Shown here in pieces: positions 15,864-24,475 of a stretch of 26,743 nt of DNA. Each line of letters opens with the position of its first letter. The stretch's first letter is position 1. The notes under the pieces were generated by a model. It made no database searches, was not told the DNA's origin, and saw only the letters and a program-made list of their open reading frames with translations. The stretch spans positions 1 to 26,743 of the forward strand of contig JAFPSR010000066.1 of NCBI GenBank assembly GCA_017413675.1, written 5' to 3'. The stretch is from Clostridia bacterium. Lineage in GTDB: Bacteria > Bacillota_A > Clostridia > Christensenellales > UBA1750. The position numbers and the translations under genes were made by a program.

Positions 15864-18047
15864 TTACGCTTTTTTCGGTTCCTTTTCCTTTTTGGTTCCG
15901 TTCTTTTTGTCCATCCACAGTCCCCACAGGGAAGGAGCAATGAAAATGGACGTCATATTGCCCGCCAGCATGCCGACAATCAACGGGAGGGCGAACTCCC
16001 GGATGGACTGGACACCCAGGATATACAGCACCACAATTGTAACCAGGGAGGTGATGGTCGTATTGATCGTACGGCCCAGGGATTCGTATACGGAGATATC
16101 CGCGACTTCCCTGCGGGTCATGGTGCCGTGGGCATATTTCTTGTTGTTCTCGCGGATCCTGTCGAAGATAACGATGGTATCGTTGATCGCATACCCGATA
16201 ATCGTAAGGACAGCCGCGATGAAGGAGGAGTTGATCTGCATCCGGATAATCGTGATGACAGCCGCCATCATCAGTACGTCGATAATGATGGCAATAACAG
16301 CGGTGACGCCGGATACCCACTGGAACCGGATGGCAATGTAGATCAGCATACAGGCTGCGGCAATGACGCAGCTCAGGATCGTGTTGCGGATCAGTTCCGC
16401 ACCGGCAACCGCGCCGACACGTTCCACATTTTCAATGACGGCATTGGGATAGGTCTGCTTGATCTGGTTTTCGAAGCCGGCCCGGATCGCGTCTTCCTGT
16501 TTGGCGTCATTGGTATCCTTCATCCGGATCACGATGGAATGGACCCCGCCGGATTCCGTGGTGGAATAGGTGGCATCCGTAACGGCCTGGTTGGCCATGG
16601 CGCTCTTGACGTCATCCAGGTTGTAGTTTTCCTCGTTCAGGTTGACGGTGATCATGGTACCGCCGGCAAAGTCAACACCCAGGTTCATGCCGCCGCTGAC
16701 AGCGCCGACCGCAATGGCCGCAATCAGGATGACCGCCGGGATCAACAGGGTCCACTTCAGGTTTTTACTGAAGGAGAAACGCTTCTTTTCCTTATTGTCC
16801 GTAAAGAGACCTTTGGAAACATACAGGCTGTGCCCGCCGATTCCCAGAGCAACCACATTGCGCAGCAGGAATTTGCTGACAACCAGGCAGGTGAACATGG
16901 AAACCAGGACACCGATGGTCAGTGTGTAGGCAAAGCCCTTGATCGTGCCGGTTCCGAAGATCATCAGGACAATACACGCAATCAGCGTTGTAACGTTGGA
17001 GTCGAGGATCGTAACGGTAGCCCGCTTATAGGCAGCTTCCACAGCCGCACGCAGGGTCTTGCCGTTCCGGACTTCTTCCTTCAGACGTTCGAAGATAATA
17101 ATATTGGCGTCCACGGCCATGCCGATGGAAAGGATGATACCGGCGATGCCCGGCAGTGTCAGCTGGATGCCCGGCAGGACGGCCAGGAGCAGAAGATCCA
17201 GCACAATATACAGGAACAGGGCAATATCCGCAATCAGGCCCGGGAGCCGGTATACCAGGATCATGAAGAGCATGACCAGGGCGATACCGATCAGACCTGC
17301 CGTGATGGAGGTGGACAGCGCGTTCGCGCCGAGCGTTGCGGAAATGGTGGAAACGGAAATCTGGTTGATGGTCAGGGGCAGCGCACCGGACATGATCAGC
17401 ATCGCGAGACGCTGGCATTCCTCGATGGAGCCCACACCCTCAATCATACCGGAACCGGTGGAAATAACCGATTTTACACTGGGGGCGGAAATCACCTTGC
17501 CGTCCAGCAGGATCTGGATCGTCTGGTTGGCGGAATAAGCCGCGGCAGTTGCTTTGGCAAAAGCATCCGAACCGGCCTGGTCCAGTTCAAAGTAAACAAC
17601 CGGAACACCTTCGTAATACCCGGCTTTTGCTTCCTTGATATTGCTGCCGGAAAGGACAACCGAGCCGTCTTCCATCTGGAATTTCAGCACGGCGGGCGTC
17701 CCGATAATATCAATGACCGCACTGGGATCGCTGACGTCCGGAATTTCCACCCGGATTTTGTCAGATCCCTGCAGGGCAACGGTCGCTTCGCTGTATCCCT
17801 GCCCCGTCAGACGGTTCTGCAGGATGCTGACCGTACCGTTCAGCAGCGTGGAAAAATCATCCTGTCCTTCGTCAATACCCTGATATACGACAGAGATGCC
17901 GCCTTTCAGGTCCAGGCCCTGGGAAATGGCTTTGTAGAAGGGGACGACTTCAAAAGCTTTAATATTCAAGCCGGTAAATGCCAACGTGCCGATTGCCGCG
18001 ATCAGCAGAAGCACGACAATCAATTTGATGGCTGCTTTCCTTTGCAA
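15864..18047 (-). CDS. secDF: Fused protein-export membrane protein SecDF
   Basis: 727 residues, a single-chain fusion of SecD and SecF, the proton-driven subunits that help complete Sec translocation. The SecD half has an N-terminal membrane segment, GLDLKGG (about 45-51), a large extracellular P1 region, and the membrane motif MAVDANIIIFERLKEE. The SecF half has GVDFAGG, a smaller loop domain and GYAINDTIVIFDRIREN. About 12 membrane segments are expected. The start is a TTG at 18047: AAGGAGG at 18062-18056 sits 8 bases upstream, while the in-frame ATGs further up lack ribosome sites and lie within the leader. The C-terminus is lysine-rich (KKNGTKKEKEPKKA). It has its own strong promoter; recJ follows. 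Confidence 0.95.
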   Translation of the reverse strand: MQRKAAIKLIVVLLLIAAIGTLAFTGLNIKAFEVVPFYKAISQGLDLKGGISVVYQGIDEGQDDFSTLLNGTVSILQNRLTGQGYSEATVALQGSDKIRVEIPDVSDPSAVIDIIGTPAVLKFQMEDGSVVLSGSNIKEAKAGYYEGVPVVYFELDQAGSDAFAKATAAAYSANQTIQILLDGKVISAPSVKSVISTGSGMIEGVGSIEECQRLAMLIMSGALPLTINQISVSTISATLGANALSTSITAGLIGIALVMLFMILVYRLPGLIADIALFLYIVLDLLLLAVLPGIQLTLPGIAGIILSIGMAVDANIIIFERLKEEVRNGKTLRAAVEAAYKRATVTILDSNVTTLIACIVLMIFGTGTIKGFAYTLTIGVLVSMFTCLVVSKFLLRNVVALGIGGHSLYVSKGLFTDNKEKKRFSFSKNLKWTLLIPAVILIAAIAVGAVSGGMNLGVDFAGGTMITVNLNEENYNLDDVKSAMANQAVTDATYSTTESGGVHSIVIRMKDTNDAKQEDAIRAGFENQIKQTYPNAVIENVERVGAVAGAELIRNTILSCVIAAACMLIYIAIRFQWVSGVTAVIAIIIDVLMMAAVITIIRMQINSSFIAAVLTIIGYAINDTIVIFDRIRENNKKYAHGTMTRREVADISVYESLGRTINTTITSLVTIVVLYILGVQSIREFALPLIVGMLAGNMTSIFIAPSLWGLWMDKKNGTKKEKEPKKA

Positions 18048-18055
18048 GGCTAATT

Positions 18056-18062
18056 CCTCCTT
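18056..18062 (-). promoter_or_regulatory. Ribosome binding site fixing the secDF TTG start
   Basis: AAGGAGG on the minus strand, 8 bases before TTG (18047-18045). This is close to the perfect anti-16S complement and outweighs the two upstream in-frame ATGs. Confidence 0.85.
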
Positions 18063-18099
18063 AAATACACAGGGAAACCCCATGATGTTCAACTTTATT

Positions 18100-18129
18100 A
18101 TTATACATGCATGTATAGCATAAAGTCAA
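18100..18129 (-). promoter_or_regulatory. Near-consensus promoter of secDF
   Basis: Minus strand: -35 TTGACT (18129-18124), an 18-base spacer, and -10 TATAAT (18105-18100). It lies between the yebC terminator and the secDF ribosome site. Eleven of twelve positions match the sigma-A consensus. Confidence 0.85.
18102..18117. promoter_or_regulatory. Perfect 16-bp palindrome in the secDF promoter
   Basis: TATACATGCATGTATA is exactly self-complementary. It fills most of the spacer and covers four bases of the -10 box, a position where a bound dimer would block RNA polymerase. It may be an operator or a chance AT-rich palindrome; no cognate regulator is identified here. Confidence 0.5.
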
Positions 18130-18176
18130 TTGCCAACCGGGGTGGACTCTGCCGGAATTTACGGGAATCTCCCGGC

Positions 18177-18208
18177 AAAAAAACCTCCCCGCCGCTTTGG
18201 CAGGGAGG
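18177..18208 (-). terminator. Terminator of yebC
   Basis: Minus strand: CCTCCCTGCC (18208-18199), loop AAAGC, GGCGGGGAGG (18193-18184), then seven T. The ten-pair stem has one G-U. It lies 42 bases after the yebC stop. Confidence 0.93.
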
Positions 18209-18250
18209 CCGGTACAGACTTCCTGAACCCCGTTGGGAGTTTGCCGGGAC

Positions 18251-18982
18251 CTATTCCTCGTCATCCGGCAGTTCCGCGTTGTGGTAGACCTCGTTGACAT
18301 CGTCCAGGTCATCCAGCATATCCAGCAGTTTGATCATTTTCTGCTGGGCTTCCTCATCCAGTTCCACCGTATTCTGCGGGATCATGGAAATTTCCCCGGA
18401 GACGGGCTCGTATTTCTTGGCCAGTTCCGTATATACCGCGTTATAGTCATCGGGGGATGTATAAATCTCAAACAGCCCGTCCGAAGCGCGAAGGTCATCC
18501 GCGCCGGCTTCCAGGGCATCCATGGTCACTTCGTCCTCATCCAGGCCTTCCGCCTCGAGCACGATAATCCCCTTCTTGTCGAACATCCAGGCTACACACC
18601 CGGTTGCCCCCATGCTGCCGCCGCACTTGTCAAACGCATGACGGATATCGGATACGGTCCTGTTGCGGTTGTCCGAGATACACTCGACAATCACGGCTGC
18701 GCCTCCGGCCGCGTATCCTTCATAGGTGTTTTCTTCATAGTTCACATTGCCGGCTTCTCCGGCAGCTTTCTTAATGGAACGGGCAATATTGTCGTTGGGG
18801 ATATTGTTGGCCTTTGCTTTGGCCACAACATCACGCAGTTTGGAATTGTTTTCCGGATCGGGTCCGCCCTCACGGACCGCGATTGCGATTTCACGCCCGA
18901 TTTTCGTAAAGATCTTGCCGCGGGCGGCATCGTTCTTTTCTTTCTTATGCTTGATATTTGCCCACTTGGAATGTCCTGACAT
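18251..18982 (-). CDS. yebC: YebC/PmpR/TACO1-family protein
   Basis: 243 residues from ATG 18982 (MSGHSKWANIKHKK, the classic N-terminus), with GGGAG 8 bases upstream; the ATG two codons earlier is too close to the ribosome site. Family features are FTKIGREIAIAVREGGPDPE, NNIPNDNIARSIKKA, YEGYAAGGAAVIVE, and GCVAWMFDKKG in the middle domain. Members have been described as DNA-binding transcriptional regulators and, more recently, as factors that relieve ribosome stalling at proline-rich stretches. The acidic tail ends NAELPDDEE. The gene is transcribed alone, from the promoter at 19048-19076 to the terminator at 18177-18208, and lies divergent to pbp1A. Confidence 0.95.
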   Translation of the reverse strand: MSGHSKWANIKHKKEKNDAARGKIFTKIGREIAIAVREGGPDPENNSKLRDVVAKAKANNIPNDNIARSIKKAAGEAGNVNYEENTYEGYAAGGAAVIVECISDNRNRTVSDIRHAFDKCGGSMGATGCVAWMFDKKGIIVLEAEGLDEDEVTMDALEAGADDLRASDGLFEIYTSPDDYNAVYTELAKKYEPVSGEISMIPQNTVELDEEAQQKMIKLLDMLDDLDDVNEVYHNAELPDDEE

Positions 18983-19047
18983 ATTCATCTCTCCCGGATC
19001 AAATTGAGTATATAGAAAACCGAATACTCATACTTATTTTCCGAAGT

Positions 19048-19076
19048 ATTATAGCACAGCTCTCTCCATCCGTAAA
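19048..19076 (-). promoter_or_regulatory. Promoter of yebC
   Basis: Minus strand: TTTACG (19076-19071), 17 bases, then TATAAT (19053-19048), with TGC directly before the -10 (extended -10 type). The leader is about 60 bases. Confidence 0.75.
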
Positions 19077-19101
19077 GCATCCTGCAAAACGGAAGTTCAG
19101 G

Positions 19102-19130
19102 TTCCTATTTTCCTAAATAAAAGTTATAAT
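19102..19130 (+). promoter_or_regulatory. Promoter of the penicillin-binding protein gene
   Basis: -10 TATAAT at 19125-19130 with a weak -35 TTCCTA at 19102-19107 (17-base spacer). The predicted transcript starts near 19137, giving a leader of about 107 bases before the ATG at 19244. This argues against the longer frame beginning with GTG at 19139. Confidence 0.6.
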
Positions 19131-19243
19131 ACAGGCAGGTGAAACGATCGAAACGCACGCTTCGTTTTCCATATGAATACGGGCCCGGGCATTCCCTGTT
19201 CCCCGGGTTCCGATTGATTCCGATTTCCAGGCAGGTTCCGAAT

Positions 19244-21793
19244 ATGAGCAAGAAAGAAAAAAAGATATTTCTATTTAAGCAGAGACGCCAGGCCCCGAAC
19301 TTTGTGGTTACCGTCCTGGTCCACACCGTCCGCCTTGTGCTGTTGACGGCCTGTGTCTTTCTGTTTGCCGGTCTGGGGATGGCGATCGGGGTTGTCAGTG
19401 TTTATCATCAGACCACCCCGGACCTGAATGTCGGTAAGTTTGAGGATGTGCAGCTTACCTCCTTTATCTATGACTGCAACGGGGAGTTGATCACCGACTA
19501 CCGCGGAACCGAAAACCGCATCTGGGTACACATTGAAGATATCCCGGCTTCCCTGCAGGATGCGTTTATTGCCACGGAAGACGAACGGTTCCGTACCCAT
19601 AACGGCATTGACGTCAAACGTATTTTCGGCGCCCTTGTCCGGAACCTGGCAAATGATACGCAGCAAGGCGGGTCTTCCATCACCCAGCAGCTGGTAAAGC
19701 AGCGCCTGCTCAGCAGCGAAAGCAGCTATAAGCGGAAGCTGCAGGAAGCGTTTATTGCGCTGGAACTGGAGAAAATGTATTCCAAGGACCAGATCCTGGA
19801 ATGGTATCTGAACATTGTCCCGTTGGGAAACGGCAATTACGGTGTGGAAGCCGCGGCACAGGATTATTTCCACAAGAGCGTCCAGGAACTTTCGCTGCGG
19901 GAATGCGCCGCGCTCGCGGCCATCACCCGGAACCCGACGCGCTACAATCCCAGACGCTGCTATTACAATGAGAATTCCTCCCCCTCCGTCATTGAGGACC
20001 GCTGCAATTATGTTTTGAGCAAGATGTTCGAGAACAAGCTGATTTCGGAAACCCAGTACACCGGAGCCAAAGCATCCCGTCTTTCCGTTGTCCGGGAATC
20101 CACGGTCAACCAGCTCTACGACATGCCGGCTGCCGTGGAAGCCGTTCTGGATGATGTGATCGAACAGATGCTGGTCGTCCATAACCTGCCGGACAATGCC
20201 ACAAACCGGAAGCTGATGCGGGGCGAACTGCAGACCGGCGGGTATTCCATCTATTCCACCATTGACCCGAAACTGCAGAAAATCGCAGAGAACGTTGTCT
20301 ATACCTACGACGAATGGCCGAAACTGGCTTCCGAATCCGACAGTATTATCCGCTATATCAACAGTGACGGGACAACCCGCGACGTTGTCCAGCCGCAGAC
20401 CGGTTTTGTCCTCGTTGACAGTGCCACCCGGCAGGTACGGGCCATCGTCGGCGGCAGGCAGGCCCCTACCGGTTATCTGGAATATAACCGCGCGGTTTCC
20501 TCCACCATGCCGGTCGGATCCTCCATCAAACCCATCTCGGTCTACGGCCCCGCCTTTGAATCGGGCGTCGGGCTGGGAACCATCGTATGCAACCTCCCCA
20601 TTCCGATCGAGGGATGGGGCACCAAGAAAGGATATCCCGCCAACTCTTCCAGCAACAATTCCCCGTTTGTCTCTATCCGAAACGGGATTACGGCTTCCCT
20701 GAATATCGTCGCCGCCAGAACCCTTCTGGAAGACGTCGGAACCGCCGACTCCAAAACCTACCTGACTTCCATGGGGATCCTTCCGGACCATGTCACGGAA
20801 GACGGGGCCGGATTAGCCCTGGGTACCAGCGGGATCACACCGTATGAGATGGCGCAGGCCTATACCACGATTGCCAACGGCGGTGTCTATATGCCATCCA
20901 TCACCTTTACAAAACTGGTAGACGGCAACGGGACTGTCGTCATCAACCAGATGACCAATCAGGAGAAGCAGAAAAAAACCGTATTTGACAAGGGAACCGC
21001 CTGGATGCTGGTGGATTCCCTGACCAACGCCGTACGCAGCGGCACGGGAACCAGCGCAAAAATCGACGGGATTACCGTTGCCGGGAAAACCGGGACCAAC
21101 TCCGACTACCGCGGCGCTTTCTTTGCCGGGATGACCCCGGACTATACCGCTGCCATCTGGGTCGGACATGACGGGTATAAAGCGCTCTCCTCCTCTTCCA
21201 CCGGCGGAAAAGCCGCTGCCCCCCTCTGGCAGGCAATCCTGTCCAAAGTCTATGCCGCTTCCGCACTCCCCGATCATGAAATCCTGAATTACACTGCGGA
21301 AGAAGCCGGACTGGTAAAGGCGACCGTATGCGGCGTAACGGGGAAACTGGCCACGGAGAACTGCCGCAATGACCATGCCGGGATCAAAGTCGTTACGGAT
21401 TACTTCCATCCGGAAGATGTCCCGAAGGCGAAATGCGATCTCCACGTCAAAGTCCAGATCTGTACGGAATCCGGTATGGTTGCCGGGATGTACTGTCCCG
21501 AAGAAAGCGTGGAGGAACGGGTAATCCTGTTCCCCCTGGAAAAGGATCAGACCCTCCTGAATGTGGACGCGAAACACCTGAACCCGTATCTCATCCACCT
21601 CTATTTCGACCAGCCTTTAGACACCAAGAAAGAAGTCAATCCCGCAGACCTGCGGGCTACCTGCGGCCTGCATCTCGCGCCGACACCCACACCCCTTCCG
21701 TGGCCGTTCAATCTGTTCGGGCGGGATTCCACCTCTTCCCCCGCTCCAACCCCGACAAAAACGCCTGTCCGCGGGAATGGGAACCACGAATAA
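19244..21793 (+). CDS. Class A penicillin-binding protein (PBP1A-type)
   Basis: 849 residues from ATG 19244 (CAGG 9 bases upstream, a modest ribosome site). One membrane anchor lies at about 21-50. The GT51 glycosyltransferase domain (about 75-250) has TEDERFRTHNGID with catalytic E112, GGSSITQQLVKQ (142-153) and QILEWYLNIVPLGNGNYGVE. The transpeptidase domain has S426-S-I-K429 (active serine), S485-L-N487 and K615-T-G617. It polymerises lipid II glycan and cross-links peptides outside the membrane. After the transpeptidase comes a Cys-containing region of about 170 residues and then a proline/threonine-rich tail (TPTPLPWPF...SPAPTPTKTP) ending in GNGNHE. The same linker style recurs in the LCP protein downstream. 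It ends at the terminator at 21805-21841. The ponA/mrcA symbol is plausible but not certain. Confidence 0.95.
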   Translation: MSKKEKKIFLFKQRRQAPNFVVTVLVHTVRLVLLTACVFLFAGLGMAIGVVSVYHQTTPDLNVGKFEDVQLTSFIYDCNGELITDYRGTENRIWVHIEDIPASLQDAFIATEDERFRTHNGIDVKRIFGALVRNLANDTQQGGSSITQQLVKQRLLSSESSYKRKLQEAFIALELEKMYSKDQILEWYLNIVPLGNGNYGVEAAAQDYFHKSVQELSLRECAALAAITRNPTRYNPRRCYYNENSSPSVIEDRCNYVLSKMFENKLISETQYTGAKASRLSVVRESTVNQLYDMPAAVEAVLDDVIEQMLVVHNLPDNATNRKLMRGELQTGGYSIYSTIDPKLQKIAENVVYTYDEWPKLASESDSIIRYINSDGTTRDVVQPQTGFVLVDSATRQVRAIVGGRQAPTGYLEYNRAVSSTMPVGSSIKPISVYGPAFESGVGLGTIVCNLPIPIEGWGTKKGYPANSSSNNSPFVSIRNGITASLNIVAARTLLEDVGTADSKTYLTSMGILPDHVTEDGAGLALGTSGITPYEMAQAYTTIANGGVYMPSITFTKLVDGNGTVVINQMTNQEKQKKTVFDKGTAWMLVDSLTNAVRSGTGTSAKIDGITVAGKTGTNSDYRGAFFAGMTPDYTAAIWVGHDGYKALSSSSTGGKAAAPLWQAILSKVYAASALPDHEILNYTAEEAGLVKATVCGVTGKLATENCRNDHAGIKVVTDYFHPEDVPKAKCDLHVKVQICTESGMVAGMYCPEESVEERVILFPLEKDQTLLNVDAKHLNPYLIHLYFDQPLDTKKEVNPADLRATCGLHLAPTPTPLPWPFNLFGRDSTSSPAPTPTKTPVRGNGNHE

Positions 21794-21804
21794 AAACTGT
21801 TGAC

Positions 21805-21841
21805 GGACATCTTCCGGAGCCTCCGGAGGATGTCCTTTTTT
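21805..21841 (+). terminator. Terminator of the penicillin-binding protein gene
   Basis: GGACATCTTCCGG (21805-21817), loop AGCCT, CCGGAGGATGTCC (21823-21835), then six T. Thirteen pairs with one G-U, starting 11 bases after the stop codon. Confidence 0.95.
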
Positions 21842-21910
21842 GTTCTGCCCGCAGGCTCAGCCCTACCGGATCCATCCGCATCCGGATCCGGAATATATCG
21901 TCCCGGGATA

Positions 21911-21939
21911 TAGAACTTTATCCTGTATTCCTGTATAAT
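21911..21939 (+). promoter_or_regulatory. Promoter of pepT
   Basis: -10 TATAAT at 21934-21939 with a poor -35 TAGAAC at 21911-21916 (17-base spacer). The predicted start near 21946 gives a leader of about 120 bases that contains a strong hairpin. Confidence 0.55.
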
Positions 21940-21952
21940 ATCCAACAGGAAC

Positions 21953-21987
21953 CGGCGGGAAAATCCGGGATCCGGGTTTTCCCGCCG
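21953..21987 (+). promoter_or_regulatory. Long hairpin in the pepT leader
   Basis: CGGCGGGAAAA (21953-21963) and TTTTCCCGCCG (21977-21987) are perfect complements, 11 pairs around a 13-base loop. Flanking AACCGG (21950-21955) and CCGGTT (21992-21997) offer a competing outer pairing. No U tract follows directly, but a short palindrome GAATCCGGATTC plus TTTTT occurs at 22007-22023. Confidence 0.55.
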
Positions 21988-22064
21988 CATTCCGGTTCTG
22001 CCCCGGGAATCCGGATTCTTTTTCGATCTCCGGTCAAAATCAACAGACTGAAAGGAACCTCAAA

Positions 22065-23297
22065 ATGAACGTTCAGGACCGCTTTTTAAAATATGTCTCT
22101 TTCCCGACCGCTTCCGATGAAAACAGGGATACCTGCCCGAGCACCGAGTCCCAGCTGGTTCTGGGACAGTATCTGGTGGACGAAATGCACTCCATCGGGA
22201 TTTCGGATGCTTTCATGGACCCGCACGGATACGTTTACGGATCCATCCCGTCCAATGCGGAAGACTGGAAAGGCATTACCATCGGGTTCATCGCCCATAT
22301 GGATGTGGTGGATGTCGTCCCCTTCTCCGACATTCATCCCCGCATCGTTACCTATACCGGGGAGGAAATCGTCCTGGGGAACAGCGGGCTTACCCTCAAT
22401 GAATCCAACACCCCTGCCCTGAAAGGGATGAAAGGACAGGAGCTGATCGTAACGGACGGCACCACGCTCCTGGGCGCCGACGACAAAGCCGGGATTGCGG
22501 AAATCCTGACGATGGCCGAAACCCTCCTCAACCATCCGGAGATCAAACACGGGGAGATCAAAATCGGGTTTACCCCGGATGAAGAAATCGGCAGGGGCGC
22601 CGACCTGTTCGATGTTCCCGGATTCGGGGCGGACTTTGCCTATACCGTGGACGGCGGCGGGTTCGGGGAGGTCGAATACCAGACATTCAATGCCGCCTCC
22701 TGTGTTGTCACCTGTACGGGGCATTCCACGCATCCGGGCGGCGCTAAAGACCGGATGATCAATGCCTCCCTGGTTGCCATGGAATTCAACGCGCTTCTGC
22801 CCGCCCTGGAGCGCCCGGAACACACGTCCGGATTTGAGGGCTTTATCCACCTGACGCAGATGGAGGGGGAAACGGAGCACGCAGTCCTGCACTATATCCT
22901 GCGGGACCATGATGCCGGGAAACTGGAAGACAAAAAGCGTTTTGTCCGGAGTGCCGCGGAACAGATCAACCGCCGGTACGGACAGAAAGTCGTAGACATC
23001 GGGATCACTGACAGCTACCGGAATATGGAAGAAGCAATCCTTCCCCACTGGCACCTTATGGACACCGCTTATGCAGCAATCCGTGCCTGCGGGACCGAAC
23101 CGGCCTCCGTCCCGGTCCGCGGCGGAACCGACGGGTCCCGGCTGTCCTACATGGGGCTGCCCTGCCCGAATCTTTGCACGGGCGGACACAACGGGCATGG
23201 GCGCAATGAATTTGCCAATATCCAGGAAATGGAAAAATGCACAAAGGTCCTCGTGAATATCGCTGCCCTGTATAAGGACATTGAAAAAACCAGGTGA
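22065..23297 (+). CDS. pepT: Peptidase T (tripeptide aminopeptidase)
   Basis: 410 residues, the normal length. A cytosolic M20-family zinc metallopeptidase that removes the N-terminal residue of tripeptides. Catalytic pieces are in order: H78-x-D80 in IAHMDVVD, LLGADDKAG (metal D139 or D140), PDEEIGRGAD (E173 as base, E174 as metal ligand), the YTVDGGGFGEVEYQTFNAA signature with metal D196, and the C-terminal VRGGTDGSRLS and GGHNGHGRNEF histidine. The ATG has AAAGGA 8 bases upstream. A leader hairpin precedes it, and the APH-like gene follows after 101 bases with no terminator, so the two are probably co-transcribed. Confidence 0.95.
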   Translation: MNVQDRFLKYVSFPTASDENRDTCPSTESQLVLGQYLVDEMHSIGISDAFMDPHGYVYGSIPSNAEDWKGITIGFIAHMDVVDVVPFSDIHPRIVTYTGEEIVLGNSGLTLNESNTPALKGMKGQELIVTDGTTLLGADDKAGIAEILTMAETLLNHPEIKHGEIKIGFTPDEEIGRGADLFDVPGFGADFAYTVDGGGFGEVEYQTFNAASCVVTCTGHSTHPGGAKDRMINASLVAMEFNALLPALERPEHTSGFEGFIHLTQMEGETEHAVLHYILRDHDAGKLEDKKRFVRSAAEQINRRYGQKVVDIGITDSYRNMEEAILPHWHLMDTAYAAIRACGTEPASVPVRGGTDGSRLSYMGLPCPNLCTGGHNGHGRNEFANIQEMEKCTKVLVNIAALYKDIEKTR

Positions 23298-23398
23298 CCG
23301 GATTTCCTTCCGCGGGCTTTTCGCAGGGCCTGCGGATTCTCTTTCGCCCCCGTTCCCCCGGGACCAGGTGCGATCTGCAGCCAAAAGGAGTACCACCC

Positions 23399-24322
23399 AT
23401 GTCAGAATCATTTTCCGTCCTGTCTTCGGCGGACTGGCCGCTGATCCAGAGGCCGGAGCGCTTCTCCTCCGTTCTTGAAATCCCCCTGGGATGGTCGGAA
23501 GACCGCAAATACCTGCTGTGCGGGAAAGACGGGGATTCCTACCTTTTGCGTCTTTCCCCGATCCGGGAAAAGGAGGAGAAACGGAAGGAATTCAACCTGC
23601 TGTGCCTCCTGCGCGCCGAGGATATCCCCCAGGTTCCCGAGCCGTTTGAGTTCTCGGATACCTCCGACGGGCAGTACTGTTACATGATCCTGAGTTTTGC
23701 CTGCGGGGAATGTGCCGAGGACTGCCTGAAAGCCTATCCGCCGTCCGGGCAGTACCGATTCGGGCTTTCCGCCGGACGGATCCTCAGAAAAATCCACGGG
23801 ATTCCCGCTCCGAAAGGCCTGCCTTCCTGGCCGGAGTATTTCCAGGAAAAAATCGATCGGAAACTGTATACCGGGAAAACCTGTCCCGTCCAGTATGACC
23901 ATTCCGAACGCCTGTTTTCCTTTATCGAAGAAAACCGCGGCCTTATCCCGGATGTTCCCCGGGTTACCCAGCACGGGGATTACCATGTCGGGAATATGAT
24001 TATCGGGCAGGATACCCTTTCCGTCATTGATTTCAACCGGTACAGTTTCGGGGACCCCTGGGAAGAATTCAACCGGCTCCCCTTCTCCCTGCGCGTCAGT
24101 CCGGCATTCGCTTCCGGACAGATCGACGGGTATTTTGAAAAAGACGGGATCCCGGATTCCTTCTTCCCTGTGGTGAAGCTGTATCTAGCCGTCAACCTGG
24201 CCGGTTCTCTGGCCTGGGCTTTGAACTATGGGGAAAAGGAGATCGAAGTCCAAAAGGAGCTGTACCGTTCTTTCCTCTCGCAATGGCGGTCCGAAAACCC
24301 CGAATGGCACCGGGTATATTAA
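23399..24322 (+). CDS. APH/choline-kinase-like phosphotransferase
   Basis: 307 residues from ATG 23399, with AAAAGGAG 9 bases upstream. An earlier in-frame start at 23294 overlapping pepT has no ribosome site. The kinase-like catalytic loop is H192-G-D194-Y-H-V-G-N199, and the metal-binding DFN is at 211-213 (VIDFNRYSFGDPWEEF). The N-lobe is recognisable only loosely (YLLCGKDGDSYLLRLS around 38-53). Such enzymes phosphorylate small hydroxylated molecules; the substrate here is unknown and antibiotic resistance should not be assumed. The DFN-R-FGDP-EEF arrangement is common in chromosomal Firmicutes paralogs. It lies downstream of pepT in the same unit, with an inverted repeat after it at 24448-24475. 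Confidence 0.85.
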   Translation: MSESFSVLSSADWPLIQRPERFSSVLEIPLGWSEDRKYLLCGKDGDSYLLRLSPIREKEEKRKEFNLLCLLRAEDIPQVPEPFEFSDTSDGQYCYMILSFACGECAEDCLKAYPPSGQYRFGLSAGRILRKIHGIPAPKGLPSWPEYFQEKIDRKLYTGKTCPVQYDHSERLFSFIEENRGLIPDVPRVTQHGDYHVGNMIIGQDTLSVIDFNRYSFGDPWEEFNRLPFSLRVSPAFASGQIDGYFEKDGIPDSFFPVVKLYLAVNLAGSLAWALNYGEKEIEVQKELYRSFLSQWRSENPEWHRVY

Positions 24323-24447
24323 TCTCCCTGAAGGCTGCCTCCCTTCCCGGCGCCGGGCTTTCACCGGTCCTCCGGCATTCCCGGGAACGGGCGTCATTCA
24401 CGCGCAGCCGATGGGGAAACCCACAGCCCTATCGATTCCAAGGAACT

Positions 24448-24475
24448 TACAGACAGGAAACTTTTCCTGTCTGTA
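24448..24475 (+). terminator. Inverted repeat after the phosphotransferase gene
   Basis: TACAGACAGGAAA and TTTCCTGTCTGTA are perfect 13-base complements around two bases. In RNA a 10-11 bp stem with a small loop is likely. The downstream tail is only ATTTCG, so termination may be weak. Confidence 0.6.

Noticed and set aside
13511..15943. 810-codon plus-strand open frame
   Set aside because: Fully antisense to recJ, whose motifs are unmistakable; the frame is open only because of the GC-rich codon bias.
16128..18053. 641-codon plus-strand open frame
   Set aside because: Mirror of secDF, rich in Asp/Asn/Gly with no domain; the minus-strand gene has promoter, SD and conserved motifs.
19139..19243. 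N-terminal extension of the penicillin-binding protein from a GTG at 19139
   Set aside because: The predicted transcription start is at about 19137, there would be no ribosome site, and the extension has no family resemblance.
19271..20791. 506-codon minus-strand open frame
   Set aside because: Antisense to the penicillin-binding protein gene, with no conserved features.
22086..23411. 441-codon minus-strand open frame
   Set aside because: Antisense to pepT; shadow of its codon bias.
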